Of a stretch of DNA of 44,261 bases, positions 16,844 through 25,494 are shown piece after piece. Made by a program: the position numbers and the translations under genes. The notes under the pieces are model-generated. The model made no database searches and was not told the DNA's origin. It saw only the letters and a program-made list of their open reading frames with translations. This DNA comes from Thalassotalea sp. (lineage in GTDB: Bacteria; Pseudomonadota; Gammaproteobacteria; Enterobacterales; Alteromonadaceae): assembly GCA_022448425.1 (NCBI GenBank), contig JAKVCY010000204.1, forward strand, positions 1 through 44,261, read 5' to 3'. Numbering within the stretch: position 1 is the stretch's first letter; the number at the start of each line of letters is the position of its first letter.

Positions 16844-18994
16844 CTAGCTTAAGTTAAATGAGAATATCTTAGACATTGTGCTTTGCACCGGTTGGCCGTC
16901 TTCTAGTGCCGGTTCAAAGCGCCATTTCCTTAATGCGGTATTAATTGAAGATTTGAAATAATTCAGCTTACTTTGCTTCTCGAATTGAATATTTGAAACT
17001 CTGCCTTCTTCATCAATTGTAAAGCTAACAAATACTTCAAGTTCAATGCCTTTTCTCTTGGCAACCGAAGGATATTTAGGGTATTCCCCATAGGTTAAAT
17101 TGGCATTTCGCTTAACTACTCTATTAGAAAGCGAGCTGTTGTAATGCTGCTCAAATAAAGCAACTTCTTGAACTGACTCAAATACAGGCTTCTTGGCAGT
17201 GCGTTTTGCAAGTAGCTCCTCTACTCGGCTAACAACAATCTCATCATCCGATTGCTCGAATAGTTGAGCGTGTAGCGCTTCTTTCGGAGTATTTATTTTG
17301 CCCTTACTTATTTCTGAAGCATTTAATTTCGAAGCAACAATGTTTGATTCGCTGCTAGGTTGTGATAGAGATTCTAACTCTTTGGCATATGGATTATTGC
17401 CAGTTGCAGAGGTATAAGTCTCTAACAGTTTGTTTTGAGCAAGGGTATCTCGCTCTGCATTAGTGTTTACTAATTCAGAATTTTTTACCTGTGGAGTTTG
17501 AAAATCATTAGTACCGCTACGCTTATCAACGCTAGGAGAAGCCTGTACTCTTGCTAAATATGGCTCTTTAGTGCTTTTAATACCAATTGAAGGTTGAACA
17601 TTAGAAGGTTTGGTAGAAGAACCTTGCGGCATTTGTTCGGCGTTGTCGCTGACTATTTGAATCTCGAGCATATGTTGATTTACGTTATTCAATGATTTAT
17701 TGACTCCAAGCAGATTATTTTGAGGTTCTTTAAATCGCTCGGCTGTGCTCAATGTTTGGGGATCGTTCTGCAACGAGATATCCCCTGACAAGGCGCCTAA
17801 TACTGTATTTGCACTATTTGTATTAGCCGACTTAGGCTTCAATAGTTGTTGAGCAATCGAGAATTCCGCAGGTGTACTCGACTGTTCATTTAATTGTGTA
17901 AGAGACACAGTAGAACTTTTCGCGCTAAAGAAATTGATACCTACAGAGGTTAAATCAAAAAATGGTAGGACTGAAAGCTGCTTTGTGCTTAATGTTGTTA
18001 CGCCAAGCGTAAGACCGATAGTCAGCGTGATGCCAACTAACCATTTATCTGGGTTAGCGCTATTGGTGCAGGAGTGATTTACTAAACGATATACCCTGTC
18101 TTTAAGGTCTCCGCCGGAAGCAGCCATCGCCATAGTCGGTATTGTTGCATGTCGGTGTGAACCAGACAGTTCGGCAGTATCAGCTAGTGTGTGCGCATAG
18201 GCAATTGGGTTACCGCAATGTGCAACAGCTATGTCATCACTACAATACTCACGTTCTTGTCGCATTTGTTTTGAGATCCACAAGACCGCTGGATGGAAAA
18301 ACAACAGTATTTCGACAAAGGTTTGTAGAAAATTGACCAAGTAATCGTAGCGTTTGATGTGTGCTAATTCATGTAGCAGTAACATTTCTAGTTGCGCTTG
18401 ATTCAAGCCAAGAATCATTTTGGCAGGCATTAATACAACAGGTTTTAACCAGCCAATCGCCATAGGTACTTCTGCACTTAATGAAACTACAAGTTTAGGC
18501 AGCTTATTTAAACCTATCTGTTTAACTAGCTGTTCGAACTTTTGCTGCAATGCAGGCTCGGTCGGGATGACTTGGCTAAAGGGAAGTCTTTGTACTCTAG
18601 CAATATCAAGTATCAATCGGACTGTTAAAAAAGATACCCACGCAAGCCATATCAGTGAGAGGTATGGTAGGAGGTCGCCACTGCTTTGATACCAATCTAG
18701 TGTGCTCGTTCGATTCAATGCAGCAGTTATCGGGTCTAGTGCCATCAAGCCTAGTTGGCTGACATCTTGACTCACTAGTGGCTTGTATAGATAACTGAAT
18801 GTCGCGACGGGCACTAGCAAGCTGATGACCATGCCGATGCTAGTTATGGTGTAGCGAATAACAGGTAATTTTCTGTCTATTAAGGAGAGAAGAATTTTCA
18901 CTACGGCAGCAATCACTAAGCCCTGCCACACAAAATGAATCAGTGTAACGGCCAAAGCGTGTAATACTGGACTGCTGGTGATAAATTCCTGCAT
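16844..18994 (-). CDS. M56 (BlaR1/MecR1-type) peptidase fused to a TonB C-terminal domain
   Basis: 716 residues. N-terminal part: membrane helices around 10-36, 47-70, 108-128 and after 310, and a zinc metalloprotease site HELAH at 208-212 with E249/D253 (EREYCSD) as further ligands. Residues about 340-630 are a low-complexity, probably periplasmic linker. The last 90 residues match TonB_C (YPKYPSVAKRKGIEL, ALRKWRFEPA). It lacks the penicillin-binding domain of BlaR1, so the signal is not beta-lactam binding as in staphylococci. The upstream neighbour is its likely target, a BlaI-type repressor, 32 bases away. Probably senses an envelope state and cleaves the repressor; the TonB end could contact cell wall or outer-membrane proteins. 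Confidence 0.88.
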   Translation of the reverse strand: MQEFITSSPVLHALAVTLIHFVWQGLVIAAVVKILLSLIDRKLPVIRYTITSIGMVISLLVPVATFSYLYKPLVSQDVSQLGLMALDPITAALNRTSTLDWYQSSGDLLPYLSLIWLAWVSFLTVRLILDIARVQRLPFSQVIPTEPALQQKFEQLVKQIGLNKLPKLVVSLSAEVPMAIGWLKPVVLMPAKMILGLNQAQLEMLLLHELAHIKRYDYLVNFLQTFVEILLFFHPAVLWISKQMRQEREYCSDDIAVAHCGNPIAYAHTLADTAELSGSHRHATIPTMAMAASGGDLKDRVYRLVNHSCTNSANPDKWLVGITLTIGLTLGVTTLSTKQLSVLPFFDLTSVGINFFSAKSSTVSLTQLNEQSSTPAEFSIAQQLLKPKSANTNSANTVLGALSGDISLQNDPQTLSTAERFKEPQNNLLGVNKSLNNVNQHMLEIQIVSDNAEQMPQGSSTKPSNVQPSIGIKSTKEPYLARVQASPSVDKRSGTNDFQTPQVKNSELVNTNAERDTLAQNKLLETYTSATGNNPYAKELESLSQPSSESNIVASKLNASEISKGKINTPKEALHAQLFEQSDDEIVVSRVEELLAKRTAKKPVFESVQEVALFEQHYNSSLSNRVVKRNANLTYGEYPKYPSVAKRKGIELEVFVSFTIDEEGRVSNIQFEKQSKLNYFKSSINTALRKWRFEPALEDGQPVQSTMSKIFSFNLS

Positions 18995-19026
18995 CGTATT
19001 AAGTTCGTTTAATCCTTAATTTCTCG

Positions 19027-19407
19027 CTACTTTTCAAGGGAATCTAGTAGTTCACGGATATCTTTAATTTCTTCTTTACTGGTTGATTCATCAATAGCTC
19101 TCATTACTAGTTTAGACGTTGAGCCACCAAATGCTTTGCCAATTAAATCTTTAATCAATGAAGATTGGGTTTGTACTTCACTATTTGCAGCCGCATATAC
19201 GTGCGCACGGTTGCTTTCGTCACGGATAACGAGCGACTTTTCATGCATAATTTGCAAAATTTTTAATACAGTTGTGTACCCGGTTTTTTGAGTTTCACTT
19301 ACTGCGTCATGTACTTGTCGAACTGTTGCTGGGCCAGTTTTCCAGAGAATATTTAACAATGTTAATTCAGCTTCAGTCGGTTTGACGCTTGCAGTTTCAT
19401 TCGCCAT
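19027..19407 (-). CDS. BlaI/MecI/CopY-family transcriptional repressor
   Basis: 126 residues, the normal size. N-terminal winged helix with ELTLLNILWKTGPATVRQVHDAV near 14-36 and GYTTVLKILQIMHEK, typical of BlaI/MecI, and a C-terminal dimerisation region. It should repress its own gene and the downstream M56-TonB gene, and be relieved by M56 cleavage. A strong ribosome site (AAGGA, 7-base spacing) precedes the ATG, and an inverted repeat suited as its operator lies 24 bases upstream. Confidence 0.92.
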   Translation of the reverse strand: MANETASVKPTEAELTLLNILWKTGPATVRQVHDAVSETQKTGYTTVLKILQIMHEKSLVIRDESNRAHVYAAANSEVQTQSSLIKDLIGKAFGGSTSKLVMRAIDESTSKEEIKDIRELLDSLEK

Positions 19408-19430
19408 TAAAACGTCCTTCTATAAATTCT

Positions 19431-19449
19431 CCTACTCTCGTTGAGTAGG
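19431..19449. promoter_or_regulatory. Likely operator of the BlaI-type repressor
   Basis: CCTACTC-TCGTT-GAGTAGG is a perfect 7-bp inverted repeat around five bases. It contains TAC/GTA half-sites like BlaI/MecI operators, although the usual core is TACA/TGTA. Upstream on the minus strand, TTGCTC and TACGAT with a 17-base spacer form a possible promoter (about 19475-19503), placing the site in the early transcribed region. Confidence 0.6.
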
Positions 19450-19557
19450 TGCGCTAAGCAGTTATTTACGAATCTTATCGTATCGCTTGCCGATAAAATG
19501 AGCAAACAAATTTAACAAAACATTAGCATTTGCCGAAATAAAAATTTCACTTATATT

Positions 19558-20283
19558 TTAACTGATTGATTTTATATGATCTTTAGTTTTCTTAGGGTGG
19601 TTGGAAAACACACAATCTACACCAATACGGTGGCAAAACTCGATATCCTCTGGTCGGTCAACGGTGTAAACCCATACTTCTAACCCCCGTTGATGTGCAT
19701 CATCTACGATACTTTTACTAAGACAATCCAGAGATAAATTGACCGAACTTGCGCCCAGTGCTGTTCCAAACTCCGCCAATGTAGCGGGGCAATGAGCGAT
19801 TAATGCGCCGATATTTGCTTTAGGACATGTCGCTTTTAGTGTTTGAAGAAATAGGTGGTTAAACGAAGAGATAGTAATCTGGTGCCGCTCAAACGCTGAC
19901 TGTTTGATAGTCTGACTAATTAATTCGACTAGACTTTGAGCGGCTTCGATAAGTTGATGGCTTTCTGAAGTCGATATTTTGATTTCAACATTGAGATCGC
20001 ATTGGCCGTTTATTGCATTTAGCGCTTCGTATAATTCAGGTAGCGGTTCGCCATCTCTAGTGCGAAGAGCTTGTATACTCGTCTCATCTAAAGCCAGTAA
20101 GCGACCACTGCCTTGAGTCGTTTTATCTACGTGTAAGTCATGGAGTAGCCACCAACGTCCACTTTCGTGATATTGCGCATCGATCTCTATGCCGTCGGCT
20201 TGTTGCACGATGGCTTGCTCAATAGCCGTAAGGGTATTTTCGGCAAAGTCACCACTAGCCCCTCGATGCGCGAGTACTTTCAT
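19558..20283 (-). CDS. ugpQ: Glycerophosphodiester phosphodiesterase
   Basis: 241 residues from the ATG at 20283, which has AGGGA five bases ahead and gives the family's normal opening (MKVLAHRGASGDFAENT). A longer frame to 20346 would overlap psd. Catalytic set: H6/R7 in AHRG, E15-N16-T17, the acid pair in DGIEIDAQ, H in LLHDL and E in LNVEIK. It splits deacylated phospholipid head groups to glycerol 3-phosphate and an alcohol in the cytosol. It follows psd on the same strand by 25 bases, fitting a lipid-turnover pair. Confidence 0.9.
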   Translation of the reverse strand: MKVLAHRGASGDFAENTLTAIEQAIVQQADGIEIDAQYHESGRWWLLHDLHVDKTTQGSGRLLALDETSIQALRTRDGEPLPELYEALNAINGQCDLNVEIKISTSESHQLIEAAQSLVELISQTIKQSAFERHQITISSFNHLFLQTLKATCPKANIGALIAHCPATLAEFGTALGASSVNLSLDCLSKSIVDDAHQRGLEVWVYTVDRPEDIEFCHRIGVDCVFSNHPKKTKDHIKSIS

Positions 20284-20308
20284 TGGTTTCCCTAGTTGGC
20301 TTGAAAGC

Positions 20309-21181
20309 TTATACAGATTTAACGATATCGGCGTAATGCTTGCCAAGACGAGTGACAGTGCCAGGGCCAGCAGTGGTGTTGAACTCTACCATTTCTGGAG
20401 CAAAGGTCGTCACAACGGTAGAACCTAGCTTAAATCGACCCATTTCATCACCTTTGTTTAGCGTAATAGCGCTAGAGCCATTAGCTGGGTAGGTCCATCT
20501 AAATACATCACTACCTGCCGGCGGTGTAATCGTGCCACCCCAAACAGTTTCTATGCTGGCTACAATTGTTGCGCCCACTAGAACCATTGCCATAGGACCA
20601 TGCTCTGTATCGAAAATAGTAACAACACGCTCATTGCGAGCGAAAAGGTTTGGTACGTTATTAGCGGTTAACGGGTTAACTGAGAATAAATCGCCAGGTA
20701 CATAAATCATTTCTCGTAACGTACCTGTCATCGGCATGTGAATACGGTGATAATCTTTTGGTGCTAGGTAGATACAGCTAAATTTACCGGCTTGGAATGG
20801 TTCCGCTGTTTTTGCATCGCCACCAAGTAGCGTCTCTAAGCTATAGTTAAACCCTTTCGCTTGGATTAATTGACCTTGCTCAATATCACCTTGCTGGCTG
20901 ATTGCACCATCAACTGGGTAACACAAAGTACTTGGATTATTGTCTATAGTACGGGCGCCATCTTCAAGCTCACGCGTAAAGAAATCGTTGAATGTGGCGA
21001 AATCTGAAGCCTTTTTGAGTTTGGCTTCATCCATGTTGATATCATAAGCTTTAATAAAATATTTGATTGCTTGTGTCGTAAACCAACCCGCTTCAGCAGC
21101 AGCAAATTTGCCCACTAAACGTGAGATAGCGTGCTTTGGCATTACATACTGCAATGCAATCTTTATTCTATCGAGTGACAC
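20309..21181 (-). CDS. psd: Phosphatidylserine decarboxylase proenzyme
   Basis: 290 residues. Makes phosphatidylethanolamine from phosphatidylserine at the inner membrane. Self-cleavage motif LGST at 252-255 (S254 becomes the pyruvoyl group), with D91 (PVDG) and H148 (YHRIHMP) as the triad partners. The start is a GTG at 21181 preceded by AGAGGA at 8 bases. It sits between rsgA (27 bases upstream) and the phosphodiesterase gene, the common rsgA-psd order. Confidence 0.96.
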   Translation of the reverse strand: MSLDRIKIALQYVMPKHAISRLVGKFAAAEAGWFTTQAIKYFIKAYDINMDEAKLKKASDFATFNDFFTRELEDGARTIDNNPSTLCYPVDGAISQQGDIEQGQLIQAKGFNYSLETLLGGDAKTAEPFQAGKFSCIYLAPKDYHRIHMPMTGTLREMIYVPGDLFSVNPLTANNVPNLFARNERVVTIFDTEHGPMAMVLVGATIVASIETVWGGTITPPAGSDVFRWTYPANGSSAITLNKGDEMGRFKLGSTVVTTFAPEMVEFNTTAGPGTVTRLGKHYADIVKSV

Positions 21182-21208
21182 TTAATTAATCCTCTTAACT
21201 TTTTAATA

Positions 21209-22249
21209 TTATGAATGTTTAAAGCGCGACGTTAGTGTATTACTGTCGAGGCTTTCAATAATTCGTTGGAAACTGGCCAGGCGCTCTGGATAAATTTTGC
21301 CTTCTTCAACCGCTGCGATGAGTGCGCATCCTGGATCGTTTATATGCTTACAATCTCTGAACTTACAGGTGCCCAAGTAATCGTCAAATTCGATAAAACC
21401 ATCGGCGACTTCGGCTGGCGTTAAATGCCATAAACCAAATTCTCGAATGCCTGGTGAGTCAATAAGGTCGCCGCCATCGTTGAAGTGATATAGGCGTGCG
21501 ACTGTGGTTGTATGTTGGCCTAGTCCTGAGTTCTCAGAAACGTCTTGTGTCAGCAGGCCAAGCTCTGGCATCAATGTGTTGACTAGCGTTGATTTACCGA
21601 CACCACTTTGCCCAACAAAAATGCTAATTTGGTCACGTAACTGTGTGCGCAATTCGTCGATACCTTCTTCAGTCTCGCTGCTTGCGTACAGCACTTGGTA
21701 GCCGATGTCACGATAGATATCGAGTTGTTCTTCAACTATCTCGCTAAGTTCTTCATCAATCAGGTCAGCTTTATTCATCAAGATAACAGGCTTAATGCCT
21801 GTTTGTTCACAAGCGACAATATAGCGATCGATGATATCTGGATTGAAGGCTGGCAATACCGTGGTAACGATAATAATTTGGCTGATGTTTGCAGCAATGG
21901 GCTTTAGTCCGTCATAAACATCGGGACGACTCAAGGTTGAGTCACGCTCATGAACAGCTTCGATAACACCAGAAACAGTTTGTTGTTGTGCTTTGCCTTG
22001 TCGGAACATAACGCGATCGCCACAGACTAGAGAGCTAACGCCACGGCGAATGTTACAACGAAATATTTCACCACTTTTTGCTTCAATATCAGCATGTTGG
22101 CCAAAACGACTAATGACAATACCGTCTTCAGGTGCTTCGAGTTCGTCGTCTTGCCAATGAATGGCGTCTGCTTTATCGCGTAACTTTTTCGCTTGATTTG
22201 CTTTGATGCGTCGCGATTGACCTTTAGTGAGCTTTTTGCTTTTTGCCAC
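21209..22249 (-). CDS. rsgA: Small-subunit ribosome biogenesis GTPase RsgA
   Basis: 346 residues from a GTG at 22249. This start gives the family's Lys/Arg-rich opening ([14 protein letters not shown], like the E. coli protein); an ATG at 22297 adds 16 unlike residues and lies upstream of a TATAAT on this strand. Order: OB fold (about 40-100), circularly permuted GTPase with NKAD (G4) before GQSGVGKST (G1), DSPG (G3), then the zinc-binding end [14 protein letters not shown]. It assists late 30S maturation. Divergent from orn, as in many relatives. Confidence 0.95.
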   Translation of the reverse strand: MAKSKKLTKGQSRRIKANQAKKLRDKADAIHWQDDELEAPEDGIVISRFGQHADIEAKSGEIFRCNIRRGVSSLVCGDRVMFRQGKAQQQTVSGVIEAVHERDSTLSRPDVYDGLKPIAANISQIIIVTTVLPAFNPDIIDRYIVACEQTGIKPVILMNKADLIDEELSEIVEEQLDIYRDIGYQVLYASSETEEGIDELRTQLRDQISIFVGQSGVGKSTLVNTLMPELGLLTQDVSENSGLGQHTTTVARLYHFNDGGDLIDSPGIREFGLWHLTPAEVADGFIEFDDYLGTCKFRDCKHINDPGCALIAAVEEGKIYPERLASFQRIIESLDSNTLTSRFKHS

Positions 22250-22379
22250 GTTTATCCGATGATTATAGGGAGAGCGAATTGAACATTGGCTTTCCAAACT
22301 AAGTAATTGTCACGTATTATACTGACTAATTGAACGATCAGCTAATGCTTGAAAGATAAAGACTTAAAAAGAGACCTTC

Positions 22380-22925
22380 ATGACTGCAAGTGATACGAAT
22401 TTAGTCTGGCTAGACCTTGAAATGACAGGCCTAGAACCAGCGACCGATGTAATTTTAGAAATAGCGACAATTGTGACGGATAGCCAATTAAATATTCTTG
22501 CCGAAGGTCCTGTGTTTGCCATTTATCAGCCGGATGAGGTACTTGATAACATGAGCCAGTGGTGTATTGAGCACCATGGTAAATCTGGGTTAACTGACCG
22601 ATGCCGTACCAGTATGATTGATTTAGCAAAAGCTACAGAAGAAACGTTAGCCTTTGTTCAGCAGTATGTAGCGCCGGGGAAATCGCCGATGTGTGGTAAT
22701 AGCATTGGTCAAGATCGCCGCTTTATTAATAAATACATGCCGACTTTTGAAGACTTTTTCCATTACCGCAATTTAGACGTGAGCACTATAAAAGAGCTAG
22801 CTCGGCGTTGGAAACCTGAAGTGCTTGATAAAGTTGAGAAGAAAGGGGCGCACTTGGCACTTGATGATATTCGCGAATCAATCGCCGAGCTAAAAGTGTA
22901 TCAAGAGCACTTTTTCAAACTTTAA
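22380..22925 (+). CDS. orn: Oligoribonuclease
   Basis: A 181-residue DEDDh exonuclease that degrades 2-5-nucleotide RNAs and the pGpG formed from cyclic di-GMP. Motifs: [11 protein letters not shown] near 10-20, [10 protein letters not shown] in the middle and [12 protein letters not shown] near 158-169 with the catalytic His. Full length. The upstream gap shared with rsgA carries a TATACT at 22318-22323. A strong hairpin follows the stop. Confidence 0.97.
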   Translation: MTASDTNLVWLDLEMTGLEPATDVILEIATIVTDSQLNILAEGPVFAIYQPDEVLDNMSQWCIEHHGKSGLTDRCRTSMIDLAKATEETLAFVQQYVAPGKSPMCGNSIGQDRRFINKYMPTFEDFFHYRNLDVSTIKELARRWKPEVLDKVEKKGAHLALDDIRESIAELKVYQEHFFKL

Positions 22926-22949
22926 GAAAAAGCGCGTTCTGAAAAGTAG

Positions 22950-22984
22950 CAAGGGCAGCTGATGTAGCTGCCCTTGTCGTTTTA
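22950..22984 (+). terminator. Terminator of orn
   Basis: An 11-bp perfect stem (22950-22960 with 22966-22976) with loop GATGT, followed by TCGTTTT. It lies 24 bases after the orn stop and upstream of the convergent glycosyltransferase end. Confidence 0.75.
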
Positions 22985-23024
22985 AACCATAACGCCTAAC
23001 GATCTTTTGCCTAAAAGCAAAGGG

Positions 23025-24041
23025 TTATTGCTGCCACAAGGCTTTGCCCAATTGATGATGCTGTTGCCATGTTCCATCTGCAATCCATTGCGCAATGTTT
23101 TTAGCTACGTCGGGCAGTGGCTTTGCATGGCTCGATGGCTGCTTGTTTAACCATGCATCAATCCCTTCTGTCGAAATTTCTTTAATGATTGTCGCGTAGT
23201 TAAGTTGTTCCAACGCCAGTGCATTGGAGTGTTGCTCCATTTGACCGTTAAGCGGCTTAGTCAATATTGGTAAACCTAAATGTAAACATTCACTGATTAA
23301 CTCGAAGCCACTATTACAAATCACAGCTTTAGCACGTGTTAAATCATGCTTAAATCCATCGTGGCATGTGGCACGCAGTTGCACATTCTTTTGTTCACTA
23401 TCCGCCAATTCCGGTGAATACTGGATAAATTTCTGGTTAGGAATTTGGTTGAGAATATTAGCGACTTCTATTTGGTTTTCGAATGGAAGGTAAACCAATA
23501 TATGCTCTTCGGTTGGTTTGGCTGACAAATCAATATCGATAATCGGAGGTAAGACATTCTCGCTATAAGGGTGCCAATGTAAGCCGATAGAATGACTAGC
23601 TGGGGCAAAATTACGTATGATCCACTTTGCCATCATTGATTCACCTGCAAGTGGCGTATTCTCGCCAAATGCATATTGATGTCCAATACCCAATGTGGTT
23701 TTACCTGACAGTCTTCCAGCCCATGCAGTAACGGGTTCAAAATCTGTAATGATAAGGTCGAAATAGTCGACCGGAAGGTTACGAATATCGCGATAGAATT
23801 GCAGCAAACTATTGCTCATAGCCGTTTGCAAGTAATCAACCTTCCCGTTTTTGGTGGCGAAGGTGAGCCCATCTCGGTGAAGGAAATCACCGAATATTTC
23901 CATATCAAATAGTTTGTCTTTGTCTCTACCAGAGAGTAAGTAGGTAACATCTACAGCTTGTTGAGCGAGGTATTTTGCTAGAATTCTTGCTCTTGAAATG
24001 TGTCCGTTGCCTGTTCCTTGTATACCGAACAGAATTCTCAT
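23025..24041 (-). CDS. MJ1255/VC2487-type glycosyltransferase
   Basis: 338 residues with a GT-B fold like MurG and UDP-glycosyl transferases: N-terminal glycine-rich GIQGTGNGHISRA near 7-19, and a C-terminal nucleotide-sugar region CNSGFELISECLHLGLPILTKP with NGQMEQHSNA. It is recognised as the family usually called 'MJ1255/VC2487 family glycosyltransferase', whose substrates are not defined as far as I know. No signal peptide; probably a peripheral inner-membrane enzyme. It follows the PAP2 phosphatase gene after only 5 bases, which suggests joint work on a lipid- or undecaprenyl-linked sugar. Confidence 0.85.
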   Translation of the reverse strand: MRILFGIQGTGNGHISRARILAKYLAQQAVDVTYLLSGRDKDKLFDMEIFGDFLHRDGLTFATKNGKVDYLQTAMSNSLLQFYRDIRNLPVDYFDLIITDFEPVTAWAGRLSGKTTLGIGHQYAFGENTPLAGESMMAKWIIRNFAPASHSIGLHWHPYSENVLPPIIDIDLSAKPTEEHILVYLPFENQIEVANILNQIPNQKFIQYSPELADSEQKNVQLRATCHDGFKHDLTRAKAVICNSGFELISECLHLGLPILTKPLNGQMEQHSNALALEQLNYATIIKEISTEGIDAWLNKQPSSHAKPLPDVAKNIAQWIADGTWQQHHQLGKALWQQ

Positions 24042-24046
24042 GTGTC

Positions 24047-24553
24047 TTATATGACTCCTAACAGAATAACCGAACCTAGGGCTGCGCCTGCTAAAATATC
24101 AGACGGAAAGTGAACCCCAAGTATTACACGGGACGCGCCTACGGCGAGTGCCCATAAGTAGAATGGCACTGCAATTGCGCCAAATTGTGCGACTAAAAGG
24201 CCAACTAACAAAAATGCAGCCATGGTATGCCCTGATGGAAAGCTAAACTTATCAGAGGGTTGCACGATACAATAAAAATTAGGGACTATGTCTGGTGGTC
24301 TGCGTCTTTTTAAGCTGTTTTTCAAAACAAAATAAACAGGTCGTTCAATGGCGAAAGCGGTGAGCGCAAGCAGAAAGAACTCAGTACTTTGGGTGATCAA
24401 AGCAAAAGTAATTGGCACCAATACCTGCATGTAGCCGTCACCAGTGCGAGACACAGCGCGCACAAAGTTGATGAACTTGTGATGATAACGAGACTTTACG
24501 CACCACCTAAGAATGCGCAAGTCATACTGATACATATCGTTCAATACTGTCAT
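24047..24553 (-). CDS. PAP2-family membrane phosphatase
   Basis: 168 residues with four or five membrane helices. All three PAP2 motifs are present: K78-x6-R85-P86, PSGH at 106-109, and S141-R142 to H148 and D152 (SRxxxxxHxxxD). It removes phosphate from a lipid phosphate or pyrophosphate such as undecaprenyl diphosphate, phosphatidate or phosphatidylglycerophosphate; sequence alone does not choose. It is co-directional with the glycosyltransferase, 5 bases away, and divergent from the DUF4442 gene. Confidence 0.9.
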   Translation of the reverse strand: MTVLNDMYQYDLRILRWCVKSRYHHKFINFVRAVSRTGDGYMQVLVPITFALITQSTEFFLLALTAFAIERPVYFVLKNSLKRRRPPDIVPNFYCIVQPSDKFSFPSGHTMAAFLLVGLLVAQFGAIAVPFYLWALAVGASRVILGVHFPSDILAGAALGSVILLGVI

Positions 24554-24630
24554 ACCGCCACATTAATCTCCGATTATGACTGTTGGTTGACAAAAATATG
24601 TACATTTAATGAACAAGCTTTGTACTTCAG

Positions 24631-24636
24631 TATAAT
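24631..24636 (+). promoter_or_regulatory. -10-like element ahead of the DUF4442 gene
   Basis: A perfect TATAAT 68 bases before the chosen start. No good -35 lies 16-18 bases upstream, although a perfect TTGACA occurs at 24588-24593, too far away to pair. Weak evidence. Confidence 0.35.
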
Positions 24637-24703
24637 TTATTTCTTGAAGGTCAGACCAGTTTGTTCAACAATGAAGATATCTACCAATAATGAGAATACG
24701 TCA

Positions 24704-25189
24704 ATGGCCAATAAATTCAGTAAAGCAGTAAGTCTTATCTACAAAATGCCTACGTTTAGTCAACAGTATTTGCTGACGAAACTGTTTTGTTCACAGGTAA
24801 AGTATGCGGGGACATCGAAAGTGAAGCTGCATAAAGTGACGAATAATGAAGTAGAACTTTCTTTAGCCAACATCAAACGTGTTCAGAATCATATTGGCGG
24901 CGTACATGCCGTCGCTGCATCGTTGTTAGCTGAATCTGCAACTGGCATCGTATTCGGTATGAACGTCCCAGATAGCTATTTGCCTTTATTGAAGTCGATG
25001 ACGGTAAATTATAATCGTAGAATGCAGGGCGGACTAAAAGCTGTGGCGAAACTGAGCGATGAACAGGTAAACGAAATTAATTCCTCTGAAAAAGGCAACA
25101 TTCTGGTGCCAGTCACTATTACCGATGAATCAGGTCAGGAACCTATTGAAGTAATGATGCACTGGGCTTGGACACCGAAAAAGCGTTAG
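24704..25189 (+). CDS. DUF4442 hot-dog-fold protein (putative thioesterase)
   Basis: 161 residues from the ATG at 24704 (MANKFSKAVSLIYKMP); ATG at 24671 is a possible earlier start. The open frame extends to 24389, but that part is antisense to the PAP2 gene and not homologous. The protein matches DUF4442: NIKRVQNHIGGVHAVAASLLAE is the hot-dog helix with the usual NHIG.VHA core. Members are thought to be acyl-CoA thioesterase-like, with the substrate unknown. It stands alone, divergent from PAP2. Confidence 0.8.
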   Translation: MANKFSKAVSLIYKMPTFSQQYLLTKLFCSQVKYAGTSKVKLHKVTNNEVELSLANIKRVQNHIGGVHAVAASLLAESATGIVFGMNVPDSYLPLLKSMTVNYNRRMQGGLKAVAKLSDEQVNEINSSEKGNILVPVTITDESGQEPIEVMMHWAWTPKKR

Positions 25190-25357
25190 AAGCAGCTACC
25201 TATCTACCTGTGACGTATTCACAATTCCATTAAGCGCCCGCCATATTCTAGGGCGCATTGATTACAAACCTTCGGAAACCTTACTAACTTCTCTTTGCCG
25301 CATAATCTCTCTATTGGCATGTAATTTTGCGTTATTATGCTCTAGACTAATCGAGCC

Positions 25358-25363
25358 TATAAT
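25358..25363 (+). promoter_or_regulatory. -10 element of the degenerate kinase gene
   Basis: A perfect TATAAT with TTATGC 17 bases upstream as a poor -35. TCTAGAC, the core of the downstream 14-base repeats, also occurs at 25341-25347 inside the spacer, so one regulator could bind both places. Confidence 0.45.
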
Positions 25364-25424
25364 TTGCGGTCATAATGGCAGAACAAACGGTTCTCTTGGT
25401 ACGCCGCTTGTGAGGCAATGTTAA

Positions 25425-25466
25425 CCTAGACAATTTATCCTAGACAATCAAATCTAGACATAAGAG
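25425..25466 (+). repeat. Three tandem 14-base repeats with core YCTAGACA
   Basis: CCTAGACAAT at 25425 and 25439 and TCTAGACATA at 25453 repeat with an exact 14-base period. A fourth TCTAGAC is at 25341. They end 28 bases before the start codon, in what should be the 5' untranslated region. This may be a multi-site operator or a replication-slippage product. Confidence 0.6.
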
Positions 25467-25494
25467 ACAGTGGAAGATATCCGGTAAGGGATTA

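Larger units (their letters stand above)
25190..25494 (+). other. 305-base leader region of the degenerate kinase gene
   Basis: No reading frame of note. It holds a hairpin without a T-run (GCGCCC 25234-25239 with GGGCGC 25251-25256), a perfect TATAAT at 25358-25363 with a weak -35, and the tandem 14-base repeats listed separately. Confidence 0.5.

Noticed and set aside
22250..22297. ATG start for rsgA at 22297
   Set aside because: The 16 added residues do not resemble RsgA, and a TATAAT on the same strand lies downstream of this ATG; GTG 22249 gives the conserved opening.
24389..24703. Extended N-terminus of the DUF4442 gene
   Set aside because: Most of it is antisense to the PAP2 gene and unlike any DUF4442 protein; ATG 24704 or 24671 fits better.
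25234..25256. GCGCCC/GGGCGC hairpin after the DUF4442 gene
   Set aside because: It has an 11-base loop and no T-run; too weak to call a terminator.
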